Positions 1 to 12,826 of a DNA stretch of 64,000 nt are shown here, piece after piece. Position 1 is the first letter of the stretch. Every line of letters starts with the position of its first letter. The translations under genes were made by a program, and so were the position numbers. The notes beneath the pieces were generated by a model, which was not told the DNA's origin, searched no databases, and was given only the letters and a program-made list of their open reading frames with translations. Location of the stretch: positions 124,001-188,000 of the forward strand of contig CAWKFA010000004.1 in assembly GCA_963848825.1 (NCBI GenBank), written 5' to 3'. The stretch is from CAVVSQ01 sp963848825 (GTDB lineage Bacteria; Planctomycetota; Planctomycetia; Gemmatales; Gemmataceae).

Positions 1-221
1 TTCCGGAGGAAACCGCTCAAAAAGTTCGTGCCGCTCTGGACAATGCCCACGTCGATTACGAAATGAATTACTATGGAGGCGCCCAGCATAGCTTCACGAA
101 CCCGGACGCTGATAAAAAAGGCATGGCGGGCATCGCCTACAACGCGAATGCCGACCACCGCTCCTGGGCAGCGATGAATCGCCTTTTCCACGACATCTTC
201 GGCACCACATCCAAGCAGTAA
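1..221 (+). CDS. Dienelactone hydrolase family protein, C-terminal part
   Basis: Only the last 72 codons lie in the window; the frame begins at base 3 and ends with TAA at 219-221. The peptide has the GGAQHSFT motif near its start, matching the catalytic-histidine region of dienelactone hydrolase-type alpha/beta hydrolases, followed by the usual short helical tail (residues DHRSWAAMNRLF). The nucleophile and acid residues lie upstream of the window, so the exact subfamily and substrate cannot be judged. Family membership is an inference from this C-terminal motif. A hairpin terminator follows 10 bases downstream. Confidence 0.75.
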   Translation, partial: PEETAQKVRAALDNAHVDYEMNYYGGAQHSFTNPDADKKGMAGIAYNANADHRSWAAMNRLFHDIFGTTSKQ

Positions 222-230
222 CATTCACCT

Positions 231-258
231 GTCGCGGGGGCCTCGAAGCCTCCGCGAC
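231..258 (+). terminator. Hairpin, likely terminator of the hydrolase gene
   Basis: Two 11-base arms (231-241 and 248-258) pair with one G-U wobble around a short loop. It lies just after the stop codon at 221. No clear T run follows, so it may be a weak or Rho-assisted terminator. Confidence 0.55.
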
Positions 259-384
259 ATTCATTTCCACCACTTCATCTCTCCGAAATCGCCCCATTGA
301 TGGTTGTTTTTTTCGGCATTTAGGTTATGACGTGGCCAGCCGTCCGCTCGGTTACCAACGATAGTTTCAATACTTGGCTGCTCT

Positions 385-2034
385 ATGGGTCCCCTATTTT
401 ACCTGGTCGGGACTTTAGTTTTGGGCGTAGGCTGTTTAGGCAGCCGTTTCATCTATTCCGCGCCGCTAGGGCGATTCATTTCTCGAGTTAGCCGACTTGT
501 GGCGAACCGGCCTTGGTTCGCCACGGTGGCCATTTTTCTGCTAGCGTGCGGGGCGTGCTGGGGATTGAGTCAGCGCGGGGCGTTGCCGTCGCCTGGCACC
601 CACGATGAATTCGGCTATTTGCTCGAGGCTGATACCTTCGCGCACGGCCGCCTTACCAATCCTACCCATCCTTTGTGGATGCACTTTGAAAGCATCCATA
701 TTATTCAGCAGCCCAGCTATACGGCGAAATTCCCGCCCGGGCAGGCAGTCCTGTTGGCGCTGGGGTGGATTTTATGCGGCCATCCCATCGCGGGCGTTTG
801 GTTCAGTTACGCGCTTGCCTGTGCCGCCATTTGTTGGATGCTGCAAGCCTGGCTGCCATTGCGCTGGGCATTCCTGGGTGGCGTACTGGCAATATTGCTC
901 TTTGGGCCCACGACCTGGGCCAACAGTTACTGGGGAGGCGCCGTGGCTGCGCTGGGCGGGGCCCTGGTATTTGGCGCCGTGCGGCGTCTGGTCACGGACC
1001 TGCGCGTACGGTGGGCCCTCGTGCTCGCTTTGGGCATTGCGATTCTGGCCAATACTCGCCCTTACGAAGGGTTGATCGTAACGCTGGCTGCTCTTGGCTG
1101 CCTGGGGTTCCTCTTGCTGCCCGGCGGCGGCTGGCGCCGCCAGCAATTTTGGGGACGGCTGGTCGTTCCGCTGTTGATCTGCCTTACCGCCACAGCTGGC
1201 TGCATGTTCTGGTACAACTACCGCGTTACCGGCACTCCATGGCGAATGCCCTATCAGGTGCACGACGCCACCTACGCGGCAGCGCCGCTGTTTTTCTGGC
1301 AGGCGCCTTTCACCAGCACGCCCACCTACCATCACCAATCGATGCAAGATTATTACGTCGGCTACGAATTGCCGCGTTTTTTAAGAAAGCGCTTTTTGCT
1401 GGGCTTCAACTCATCGCTGGCCACCAAAGTCTATATCTTCGGCAAGTTTTTTATTGGGCCGTTTTTCTTGGTGCCAGCCTTGCTTCTAGTAAGGTTCAAT
1501 CGCGGGTCCTGGCTTCGCTTTGCCGCGGTAGTGTGCCTGGTGGAATTCTTGGCACTGTCGCAAACGCTCTACTTCTTTCCCCATTATGCGGCGCCGATCG
1601 CCGGCCTGATGTTGGTCCTCCTGGTTCAAGGTCTGCGGCAAATACGATTATGGACATTCAAGGGCGGTAAAGCGGGCCGAGTTTTTGTCGGCGGCGCGGT
1701 GGCCCTGTCCTGCGTGGGGCTGATTCAGTTTTGCATGACCCCCGCTGGTACGACCGCCAGGGAGAATGTGCAAGCTAACCTGAAAAAAATGGATGGCAAA
1801 CATCTCGTCGTTGTCCGTTACGGCCCCTCCCACGATTGCCATCAGGAATGGGTCTATAACGATGCGGACATCGACGCGGCTAGGATTGTATGGGCTCGCG
1901 ACCTCGGAGCCGTGGCGAATGAGCCCCTACTCCATCATTTCGGGACAAGGAAGCACTGGCTGCTCACCCTGGACGACGGACCGCTCGCCCTGGTTCCTTA
2001 TGAAATTCCCGCCGCCACGGCTTCCTTGAAGTAA
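385..2034 (+). CDS. Multi-pass membrane protein, GT39/PMT-like glycosyltransferase candidate
   Basis: 549 residues with about a dozen hydrophobic segments beginning at residues 1-20 and spread to about residue 450, then a soluble tail. The first extracytoplasmic loop contains a PGTHDEFGYLLEAD motif (about residues 70-83), with an acidic pair in the place where GT39/ArnT/PMT-type polyprenyl-phosphate-sugar transferases keep their catalytic Asp/Glu, followed by a KFPPGQ stretch. A sugar-transfer role in envelope assembly is therefore plausible but inferred. The soluble tail (about 460-549) is not recognised. No strong ribosome binding site precedes the ATG; no better upstream in-frame start is obvious. 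Its 3' end faces the rRNA operon, and the terminator at 2054-2093 sits between them. Frame intact, unlike many long genes here. Confidence 0.75.
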   Translation: MGPLFYLVGTLVLGVGCLGSRFIYSAPLGRFISRVSRLVANRPWFATVAIFLLACGACWGLSQRGALPSPGTHDEFGYLLEADTFAHGRLTNPTHPLWMHFESIHIIQQPSYTAKFPPGQAVLLALGWILCGHPIAGVWFSYALACAAICWMLQAWLPLRWAFLGGVLAILLFGPTTWANSYWGGAVAALGGALVFGAVRRLVTDLRVRWALVLALGIAILANTRPYEGLIVTLAALGCLGFLLLPGGGWRRQQFWGRLVVPLLICLTATAGCMFWYNYRVTGTPWRMPYQVHDATYAAAPLFFWQAPFTSTPTYHHQSMQDYYVGYELPRFLRKRFLLGFNSSLATKVYIFGKFFIGPFFLVPALLLVRFNRGSWLRFAAVVCLVEFLALSQTLYFFPHYAAPIAGLMLVLLVQGLRQIRLWTFKGGKAGRVFVGGAVALSCVGLIQFCMTPAGTTARENVQANLKKMDGKHLVVVRYGPSHDCHQEWVYNDADIDAARIVWARDLGAVANEPLLHHFGTRKHWLLTLDDGPLALVPYEIPAATASLK

Positions 2035-2053
2035 ACAGCGCCTTCTGACAAAT

Positions 2054-2093
2054 AAAAAAAACCCCCGACCTGGTTTACCCAGGAAGGGGGTTG
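2054..2093 (-). terminator. Rho-independent terminator of the 23S-5S rRNA operon
   Basis: A hairpin at 2060-2092 has a GC-rich outer stem and an inner CCTGG/CCAGG stem. Read on the minus strand it is followed directly by a run of T (complement of the A run 2054-2061). The plus-strand side also carries TTGTTTAAAA, so it may work in both directions and also stop the gene ending at 2034. Confidence 0.85.
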
Positions 2094-2101
2094 TTTAAAA
2101 A

Positions 2102-2209
2102 TCCGGCGATAACCTACTCTCGCGCTGTTCGCACTACCATTGGCCCGGGCTGCTTAACGGCCGTGTTCGGGATGGGAACGGGTGTATCCAGCCAGGTATG
2201 GTCACCGGA
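2102..2209 (-). rRNA. rrf: 5S ribosomal RNA
   Basis: On the minus strand the RNA starts TCCGGTGACCAT and ends ATCGCCGGA, so the ends pair to form helix I. The internal CCCGTTCCCATCCCGAACAC block, the hallmark of bacterial 5S rRNA, is present. Length about 108 nt. It lies about 220 nt downstream of the 23S gene and 10 nt before the terminator hairpin. Confidence 0.95.
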
Positions 2210-2429
2210 AAGATCGTCGGGAATTGCCGACTAGCAGTTTTGCTGCTAATCGGCGTTTCCGCTGTATCAATTGGTAGGGGTATAAGTTGCACTCTACATG
2301 AGCCAATTCTTCAAGGCAACGGGCGGGGGCATGTCCCGCCGAGGAACCTTCGATTGGAGAATTTAGTTTTGCGGAGTAAATCCGCAATTCCGTTCAACAA
2401 TCTAAGTTCTTTTTGGCCTTAAGAGAAAA

Positions 2430-5750
<3,321 letters not shown>

Positions 5751-6087
5751 GCTCTCCAAAAGAACTCCAGAAACTTTCGCCCCTGGCTCACCTTGAAGTT
5801 CGGATCGGCCAGCTACCTAATCTATCTCTACCTCGCTAAACAACCCATGGCTCGCGCCATACGCTGTCTTCACCAGGCTGATCCGAAATAGATTGAGTAA
5901 CAATAACCCTTATCTCTAATTAAGCTCATGCAGAGATTATCTCGCAAAAACTGAACTTGTAACCGATCAAACATGCCGCCGCTATCGACCTACACGCCTA
6001 ACCGGCCACATTTCATTCTTGTGAGGCAACTTATACCACTACCGAATTGTCAAAGAACTTAACCGCACCAGGGATGCGGGAAGGAAC
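5751..6087 (-). promoter_or_regulatory. rRNA leader with boxA-like antiterminator and precursor stem arm
   Basis: This 337-nt stretch between promoter and 23S contains no gene, no 16S and no tRNA. On the minus strand the sequence AAGTTCTTTGACAATT (about 6045-6060) resembles the boxA antitermination element of rRNA leaders. Bases 6026-6049 are almost perfectly complementary to 2268-2290 in the 23S-5S spacer, so the transcript can close a long-range stem around the whole pre-23S, a typical RNase III processing stem. Both points are read from the sequence; function is inferred. Confidence 0.7.
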
Positions 6088-6115
6088 ATTCTAGAACGAA
6101 CTTCCAAAGTGGCAA
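6088..6115 (-). promoter_or_regulatory. Sigma-70 type promoter of the 23S-5S operon
   Basis: Minus strand: TTGCCA (6110-6115) as -35 and TAGAAT (6088-6093) as -10, spaced by 16 bases. Each box matches the consensus at five of six positions. Transcription would start near 6080, about 330 nt upstream of 23S. The divergent DUF1549 gene starts 65 bases away. Confidence 0.7.
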
Positions 6116-6179
6116 TACCTCGCCAGAAATCTTTGCCTGTTTTCGTCCCGGACTCTGTTAATCCCATTGGCGCCGGGTT

Positions 6180-8375
6180 ATGATGGACCGATATTCGCAC
6201 CGATTGCGATCATTTTTTCCCACCGGATTGTTCGCCATGCGTTGCCTCTCCCTGCTTCTTTTGGCTCTCGCGGCCACAGCCGTACGCGCTGATGAGTACG
6301 TGCCCGCGCCGGCAAAGGCGGCCCACTGGGCCTGGCAGGCGCCGGTCCGACCTCCGGTGCCCGTCCCAGCCGATAAAGGCTGGGTTCGTAATCCGGTTGA
6401 CGCCTTCGTGCTGGCTCAAATCGAAAAAGCTGGGCTCCGGCCGGCCGCACCCGCGACGCGGGAGCAGCTGATTCGGCGTGCGACCTTCGACCTTATCGGA
6501 TTGCCGCCCACGCCGGCCGAAATAGCTGCCTTTACGGGCGACAGCACCGCGGATGCATGGGAAAAAGTCATCGAGCGTTTGCTGGCTTCACCTCATTATG
6601 GCGAGCGCTGGGGACGCCACTGGCTCGACCTGGTCCGTTTCGCCGAGAGCAACGGCTACGAGATGGACGAAACCAGACTGGACGCCTGGCGTTATCGTGA
6701 CTACGTGATCGATGCATTCAACAATGACAAGCCTTATGACCGCTTCGTTCAAGAGCAGATTGCCGGTGACGAGCTCTTTCCAGACAGCACGCAAGCGCGG
6801 ATCGCGACTGGCTTTAATCTCCTTGGGCCGGACATGACGGACGCCGCCGACCAACGCCAGCGCCGCCAGAACACGTTGGACGACATGACCGACACGACAG
6901 GCCTGGTCTTTTTGGGGATGACGATTGGTTGCGCGCTGTCACGACCACAAATTCGAGCCCATCCCGCAAACGGACTTTTACCGCTTGCAGGCCTTTTTCG
7001 CAGCCGCCCTCTTCCGCAAGGATGTTTCGATTGCCCAGCCCGACGAAATTGCCAGGCACCTGGCAGCGGAAAAAGAATATCGTCGGTTGGTCCAACCAAT
7101 CACCAGTGCCATCGCGAAAATCGAGCAGCCTTACCGCCAGAAGCTCTACGAGTCTCGTTTTCAAAGACTTGCCGAGGCGGCCCAGGTCGCGCAGCGGCTC
7201 GATCCAGCTCAACGATCACCAGAGCAACAGGCCCTAGTCGAGAAGACAGCACGTCTGTTATTGGTGACCGACAAAGAAGTAACCAGTGCGCTCTCAAAAA
7301 GCGACCGGGACCAGGTCCAGCAGCTCAATAAGGAACTCCAGAGATTTGCCAGTAAAAAACCAAGTCCACTGCCAGTCGCCATGGGCCTGGAAGATGGCGC
7401 GAAGCCGGTCAAGACGGTACTTCTAGTGCGCGGCCAACTCGGCCATCCTGGAGAAGAAGTCCAGCCAGGTTTTCCGCTCATCTTGTCTCCAGGCTTCAAG
7501 GCCCACACCAGCTACGGCGCAACCATCAACTTCTCCAAAAACACACGAGGCGGGCGGAGCTGGCGCACTGGCTTACGGCCAACGATAATCCGCTGGCGGC
7601 TCGCGTCATGGTCAATCGGGTTTGGCAGCACCACTTCGGCAGAGGCATCGTGGCCACTCCGAATGACCTTGGCATACGGGGCGCTTCCCCTTCTCACCCG
7701 GAGCTACTTGACTGGCTTGCCAGGGAATTCGCCGACACCGGCTGGAGCGTCAAACGTCTCCACAAACTGATGCTTTTATCGGCAGCTTACCAACAATCCA
7801 CGCAAGCTTCGAAGGACACAATCGCCAAGGACCCGGGCAACAAGCTGTTCAGTCGAATGAACCGGCTACGATTGGAAGGCGAAGTGGTCAGAGACAGCTT
7901 GCTCGCGATAAGCCATCGTCTCAATCCGAAAATAGGAGGGCCCGGTGTCTTCCCACCTCTGCCGCCAGAGGTCGCCATCCGCGACTGGAAGGTCAACTCC
8001 GATACGGCGGAACACCGGCGCCGGAGTGTTTATATTTTTGCCAAACGAAACCTGCATTTTCCCTTTCTGGAAGCATTCGATTTACCAGACACGAACTAGA
8101 GCTGCCCGCAACGGGACCGTACGACGACGGCGCCACAGGCCCTCGCACTACTCAACAGCGCGGAGGTCAGCACAGCAGCGCAGGCCCTGGCTGACCGCGT
8201 GACCAACGACGCGCCGTCCCTTGAAGAACGGATACGCCTGACGTTTCGCCTGGCGCTCGGGCGCAACCCGTCGCCGCGGGAGCTGATTTTCGCTCAAGAA
8301 TTTCTGACCCTCTCGCCGCTCAGCGAGCTTTGTCGGACAATGTTCAATATCAATGAGTTTGTCTATTTGGATTGA
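6180..8375 (+). pseudogene. DUF1549/DUF1553 (PSCyt2-PSD1) protein, frameshifted
   Basis: A planctomycete-type secreted protein of about 730 residues in three pieces: 6180-6940 (signal peptide, then DUF1549 with GERWGRHWLDLVRFAES), about 6925-7500 (GCARCHDHKFEPI, a CxxCH haem-type motif region) and about 7580-8375 (DUF1553, with MVNRVWQHHFGRGIV, PSHPELLDWLA and the closing NINEFVYLD). Between pieces 1 and 2 a GC dinucleotide seems lost at about 6944; a second shift lies between 7500 and 7610. An in-frame TAG at 8097-8099 interrupts the last piece, which then continues in the same frame to TGA at 8373-8375. The first ATG may be 6180 or the internal one at 6238 (MRCLSLLLLALAATAV). Such genes normally pair with a DUF1501 gene, present here at 9027. 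The exact function of the family is unknown; a role in surface or complex-carbohydrate metabolism is often suggested. Confidence 0.85.
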
Positions 8376-8406
8376 TCAAGGAGCGGAACTGCAAAGGAGT
8401 CGGGCA

Positions 8407-8973
8407 ATGCCCATGATGAAGATGCGCGACGTCAAGGTTGGCGAAGCGATTATGTACAACAACGAAGTCTGGGTCATTTTTGACCGCCACGAACAGACGC
8501 GCGGCAACCTGCGTACGTATTGGCAGATCAAGCTCAAACACCTGGAACGCGGCAGCGTTGTCGAACAGCGCTTTTCGCCCGACGATAACGTGGAAAAGGT
8601 CATTCTGTATCGGCAGGAGTATGAGTACCTCTACCGGGACGGCGACATGTTCGTCGTCATGAACCCACAAACGTACGACCAGCTGTATGTCAAAACCGAC
8701 ATGGTCCCCTTGGATCAACACAAATTCATGGTGCCGAACATGAAGATCGGCCTGCTCATGATCGAGGAAAAGATCGTGCAGGTTGAAATGCCGCAAAATG
8801 TGGAAGTCGAAGTGACGGACGCGCCCGATGCCGCGCGTGGCGACACGGCAACCTCCGTGACCAAACTAGCGACCATCGAGACCGGTGCCCAGGTCAAGGT
8901 CCCGGCCCACATAAAAAAAGGCGATCGGATCAAGCTCCGCGTGGAGGATGGCGAGTTCCGCGGCCGGGCCTGA
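8407..8973 (+). CDS. efp: Elongation factor P
   Basis: 188 residues from the ATG at 8407, chosen because AAGGAG sits 8 bases upstream and the protein then has the usual family length; an upstream in-frame ATG at 8353 would overlap the previous gene. Order of domains: N-terminal KOW-like domain (1-65), OB domain (66-125) and C-terminal OB domain with DTATSVTKLATIETGAQVKVP. EF-P enters the ribosomal E site and relieves stalling at polyproline. The loop that carries the modified residue (Lys34 in E. coli, Arg32 in EarP-type proteins) reads HEQTRGNLRTYW: by ungapped alignment an Asn stands at the Lys34 place, with Arg two residues before and after. It lies between the DUF1553 and DUF1501 genes, which are usually adjacent. 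Confidence 0.93.
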   Translation: MPMMKMRDVKVGEAIMYNNEVWVIFDRHEQTRGNLRTYWQIKLKHLERGSVVEQRFSPDDNVEKVILYRQEYEYLYRDGDMFVVMNPQTYDQLYVKTDMVPLDQHKFMVPNMKIGLLMIEEKIVQVEMPQNVEVEVTDAPDAARGDTATSVTKLATIETGAQVKVPAHIKKGDRIKLRVEDGEFRGRA

Positions 8974-9026
8974 ACTTTCTCCCCTCCGCCGAGCTATCAA
9001 GACGGCGGCATGACAAGGGGCCCCTG

Positions 9027-10431
9027 ATGAATTCCAGACGTGATTTCTTACGAAACGCCGGTGGGGGCTTCGGCCTGATGGCGCTTACGGCCATGCTGGC
9101 CGACGAAGGTCTCCTCGCGGATGAACCCGGTGCCGACCCGCTGGCGCCACGCGGCAGCCACCATGAGCCCAGGGCCAGGTCCGTCATCTTTTTATTCATG
9201 TCCGGCGGACCAAGCCACCTCGAACTCTTCGACCCCAAGCCGGAACTGCAACGGCTGGCCGGCCAATCTTTGCCGCCATCCTTCGGCAGGGTCGCCACGC
9301 GCCGCGCGGTTGATCGCAACAAACTACTGCCCACGCGCCAGACCTTTCACAAATATGGTCATAGCGGCATCGAAGTCTCCAACCTGCTGCCTCATACAGC
9401 GCGTTGCATGGACGATATTTGCTTGCTTCGCGGCTGCAAGGGGACCAGCGTCACGCATCCCGAGTCTGTGTACTTGCTGAATACTGGCTCGATTTTGATG
9501 GGCCGGCCGAGTTTAGGTGCCTGGGTGGCCTATGGACTTGGCAGCGAAAATCGAAACATGCCCGCTTTTGTCGTTATGCCGGACCCGCATGGTTGGGTGA
9601 AAGGCGGGGCGCCTGCGTGGGGCAATGGCTATTTGCCTGCCACTTTTCAAGGCACGATGATGACCGGCGGAGCGGCGCCCGATTCGCCATCTCGCGAACC
9701 CCAACGGCGTGAGTACGGAACAACAACGTCAGACGCTCGATCTCGTCAATCGCTTCAACAATCTGCACCAACAAGCTCGGCCAGAAGATTCGGACTTGGC
9801 CGCCCGCATCGCCGCTTACGAATTGGCGTTTCGCATGCAAGCCCATGCCCCAGAGGTAGTCGACGTGGGCGGGGAAACCCAGGCGACGCGGCGCCTCTAT
9901 GGGCTGGACCAGCCGGAAACCGTGGAGTTCGGCACACGGTGTTTGCTTGCCCGGCGCATGGTCGAACGCGGCGTCCGTTTCATACAGGTCTATTGCGGCG
10001 ACACGAATGGTTGGGATGCGCATTCGGACATTGTCGGCAATCATGGCCAACTCTGCGCTCAGAGTGATTTACCCATCGCGGGCTTGTTGCAGGACTTGAA
10101 GTGCCGGGGTTTGCTCGATTCCACGCTCGTCGTCTGGGGAGGCGAATTCGGACGGACGCCAATGACCGAGGGCACCACCGGTCGCGACCACAATCCGCAT
10201 GGCTTCTCGATGTGGCTGGCGGGGGGCGGTGTCAAGGGAGGACAGGTGATCGGGGCCACTGACGCTGTCGGGCTACGCGCGGAACAGGATGTCACTGATG
10301 TCCACGACATCCACGCTACCATCCTCCATCTCCTTGGCCTCAATCATCGACGCCTCACGTTTCGCCATAACGGCCGCAACGAACGTTTGACGGACAATTT
10401 CGGCGAGGTGATCAGTCAGGTTTTTGAATAA
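9027..10431 (+). pseudogene. DUF1501 secreted protein, one frameshift
   Basis: Begins MNSRRDFLRNAGGGFGLMAL, a twin-arginine signal, preceded by AAGGGG. The first frame (9027 to about 9685) has the sulfatase-like features of the family: FLFMSGGPSHLELFDPKP and FHKYGHSGIEVSNLLPHTA. The second frame (about 9685-10431) carries RLYGLDQPETVEFG, LLARRMVERGVRFIQVY, NGWDAH, WGGEFGRTPM, GRDHNPHGFSMWLAGGGVK and the tail ILHLLGLNHRRLT. Joining at 9680 (one extra G after GGCGCCC) restores a continuous protein of about 467 residues. The product is expected to be Tat-exported. It is partner to the DUF1549/DUF1553 gene upstream; biochemical role unknown. Confidence 0.88.
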
Positions 10432-10459
10432 GATCCGCCTAACGCTCGCATAACTAAAG

Positions 10460-11887
10460 TCAAGGCTCGCACGATCTCCCCTCGTCGCCGACGCGCACCA
10501 CGCGAATCGTTGGAAAACCCTCCCCGCCCTCGATGGGATGGCCGGCCAGTACGACAACGCGGTCGCCCGCATGCACGGCACCCGCAACGAAGGCGGCCCG
10601 CACGGCGGCTTCAATGCGATCGTCGCCGCGTTGTATGGGGCCGGCCGGCGGCACAGCCCGGACGCCCCAGACCATGCCTAGCTGCCGTAGCACTTCCTCA
10701 TGCGATGAAACCGCGATGATGGCAGGCTTGACGCGGTGCCGCGCCACCAGCCGGGCAGTGCGGCCCGTGTGCGTGGGAGCGATAATCGCCGCCGCGTTGG
10801 CGTCAGTTGCCAGGGAACAGGTCAAATGGGTGACATGATCGTTGAGCTCGCCTATGGGGACCAGGACCAGACGCGAGCCATCTTCCGCAAGGTGGGATTC
10901 GGATTCACGCAGAATCTGATCCATGCATTCGATCGCTTCGCAGGGATAATCACCAACAGCGGTCTCTCCGGAAAGCATCACGGCATCGGTGCCATCGTAA
11001 ACGGCATTGGCGACATCACTCGCTTCCGCGCGTGTCGGCCTGGGATTATGGCGCATGGAATCGAGCATGTCGGTCGCCGTCACCACGGGCTTGGACGCGA
11101 TGCGAGCCTGCGAGATCAAGCGTTTTTGCACGTGAGGCACTTTTTCCAAAGCGATTTCCACGCCAAGATCGCCACGCGCGACCATGATGCCGTCGAAAGC
11201 ATCGATGATGTCCGCCGCTTTACGCACCGCCTCCGGACGCTCCATCTTCGCCAGAATGGGGACTTCGAGATTGTGGACGCGGGCCACGGCCCGCAGTTCA
11301 TGGGCCGCCGAGGCGTCGCGCACGAACGACAAGGCCAGCCAATCGACGCCGGCGGCCGCGGCGATGGCAATCGCATCACGGTCGCGGCGCGTGACGGCTG
11401 GAATGTTGAGTTCCGTGTCGGGCAAGTTGATCCCCTTGTTGGGAAGAAGCTTGCCGCCAACTTCAACTTTGAGCGTGATTTGCTCGCGAGCGCACGTAAT
11501 CACGCGGGCTTGCAACCGGCCATCGTCCAAAAGAACCCGATGTCCGGGCTTGGCCTTGGTCATCAGCTCAGGCTCGGTAAGCTGAAAATCGCTCGTTACG
11601 TCTGACTTGAGCGCGACAGTGACTTGCTGTCCCGCCGTCAACTGCATTGGCTCTTTTAACAGGACGCGTAATTTTGGCCCGGGCAAATCGCCCATAACGG
11701 CCACGGTCGTGCCGGTATTCTTGGCCATCTCCCGCAGACGGGCGACACGTGCCAGGTGTTCCTCGGCCGTGCCGTGCGAAAAGTTGATCCGCGCGACATC
11801 CAAACCAATCTGAAGCATCTTCTCAAGAACGCCCGGCCGATCGGTGGCGGGGCCTAACGTCGCGACAATCCGTGTTCGTCGAAGCAT
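10460..11887 (-). CDS. pyk: Pyruvate kinase
   Basis: 475 residues, normal length. Converts phosphoenolpyruvate and ADP to pyruvate and ATP in glycolysis. N-terminal RRTRIVATLGPATDRPGVL and INFSHG; B domain about 70-170; the active-site signature region ILAKMERPEAV with DGIMVARGDLGVEI at about 220-245; PVVTATDMLDSM and DGTDAVMLSGETAVGDYP further on; C-terminal domain about 345-475. ATDMLDSM replaces the common ATQMLESM, a small deviation. The ATG has AAGGAAA eight bases upstream. It converges on the DUF1501 gene with only 28 bases between stops. Frame intact. Confidence 0.96.
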   Translation of the reverse strand: MLRRTRIVATLGPATDRPGVLEKMLQIGLDVARINFSHGTAEEHLARVARLREMAKNTGTTVAVMGDLPGPKLRVLLKEPMQLTAGQQVTVALKSDVTSDFQLTEPELMTKAKPGHRVLLDDGRLQARVITCAREQITLKVEVGGKLLPNKGINLPDTELNIPAVTRRDRDAIAIAAAAGVDWLALSFVRDASAAHELRAVARVHNLEVPILAKMERPEAVRKAADIIDAFDGIMVARGDLGVEIALEKVPHVQKRLISQARIASKPVVTATDMLDSMRHNPRPTRAEASDVANAVYDGTDAVMLSGETAVGDYPCEAIECMDQILRESESHLAEDGSRLVLVPIGELNDHVTHLTCSLATDANAAAIIAPTHTGRTARLVARHRVKPAIIAVSSHEEVLRQLGMVWGVRAVPPAGPIQRGDDRIEAAVRAAFVAGAVHAGDRVVVLAGHPIEGGEGFPTIRVVRVGDEGRSCEP

Positions 11888-12063
11888 GCAGATTTCCTTC
11901 TGGGTTGGGTTCCGCAGGGTTAATTTACGAAATATTGGGCTTGCTCGCCGAAGATGGCCGGCTGATCATGAAACGGAAGCGTGAGGACGAAGAATGGCGA
12001 CGGCCTTTGCTGAAGATGAAATATCTGTCGGTCCGCCGGGGTCGTCGTTCCTAAGATGACAAC

Positions 12064-12768
12064 ATGGACGACCTGACAATTCTGTTCGAGGATAACCACT
12101 GCCTGGCGGTTGCCAAACCAGCGCCGCTGCTTACGCAGGGCGTGCCCCCGGGTATTCCGACGCTCGAGTCCATGGTCAAGAATTACCTCAAAACTAAATA
12201 CAACAAGGCGGGCAATGTTTACCTGGGCATCCCCCACCGCCTTGACCGGCCCGTATCGGGCGTAGTGCTTTTCGCGCGCAATTCCAAGGCCGCCGGCCGG
12301 TTGGCGGAGCAGTTTCAGCAGCGGCAAGTTACCAAGATTTACTGGGGTTTGGTCGAAGGCGATGTCACATCAGAACAAGGGACCTGGTCGGACTGGCTGC
12401 GCAAGATCAAGGAGGAATCGCGGTCCGAGCAGGCGGCCGAGGGGGATGAGGGTGCTCGCCATGCGGTCATGCATTACCGCCGCTTGCAAGCCTGCGAGGG
12501 TGGCTGCCTGATGGAGTTCAAACCGGAAACGGGCCGAATGCATCAAATCCGTGTGCAAGCTTCCCTGCGCGGGCACCCGATCCGGGGCGATGAACAATAT
12601 GGCGCTCGGCTAGCCTTTGGTCCGAAGGCCGCTTTGCCCCGGGAACACGTTATCGGCTTACATGCACGAAGTTTGACCTTTTTGCACCCGCTGCGCTATG
12701 AACCTGTCACGGTCACCGCGCCTTTGCCCGCTACCTGGAAAGATGTCGGCTTGAGTAATCTCGAATAA
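12064..12768 (+). CDS. RluA-family RNA pseudouridine synthase
   Basis: 234 residues, short for the family because no N-terminal S4 domain is present. It starts directly with the catalytic domain (DDLTILFEDNHCLAVAKPA). IPHRLDRPVSGVVLFARN (about 59-76) contains the HRLD motif with the catalytic Asp; KIYWGLVEG and TGRMHQIRVQASLRGHPI follow as expected. It isomerises uridine to pseudouridine in rRNA or tRNA; the target position cannot be told. Lack of S4 resembles TruC/RluA-type stand-alone enzymes. The ribosome binding site is weak. The PfkB gene follows in the same direction after 58 bases. Confidence 0.9.
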   Translation: MDDLTILFEDNHCLAVAKPAPLLTQGVPPGIPTLESMVKNYLKTKYNKAGNVYLGIPHRLDRPVSGVVLFARNSKAAGRLAEQFQQRQVTKIYWGLVEGDVTSEQGTWSDWLRKIKEESRSEQAAEGDEGARHAVMHYRRLQACEGGCLMEFKPETGRMHQIRVQASLRGHPIRGDEQYGARLAFGPKAALPREHVIGLHARSLTFLHPLRYEPVTVTAPLPATWKDVGLSNLE

Positions 12769-12826
12769 CCGAACTCCGCCATCCCAATAAGAGAATGTCG
12801 AGGGGCGCCGAGTGCGTTAAAAGCCC

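Noticed and set aside
605..1670. Open frames of 156 and 301 codons overlapping the membrane protein at 385-2034
   Set aside because: Shadow frames; composition (Arg/Pro/Ala-rich) is that of out-of-frame GC-rich DNA and no domain is visible.
5751..6179. Possible 16S rRNA or tRNA genes upstream of 23S
   Set aside because: No conserved 16S blocks or tRNA T-loop patterns were found; the stretch looks like leader and promoter only.
10736..11605. 289-codon plus-strand frame
   Set aside because: Exactly antisense to the well-conserved pyruvate kinase gene.
11968..12054. 28-codon frame (MKRKREDEEWRRPLLKMKYL) between pyk and the pseudouridine synthase
   Set aside because: Too short, with no ribosome binding site; it may be chance.
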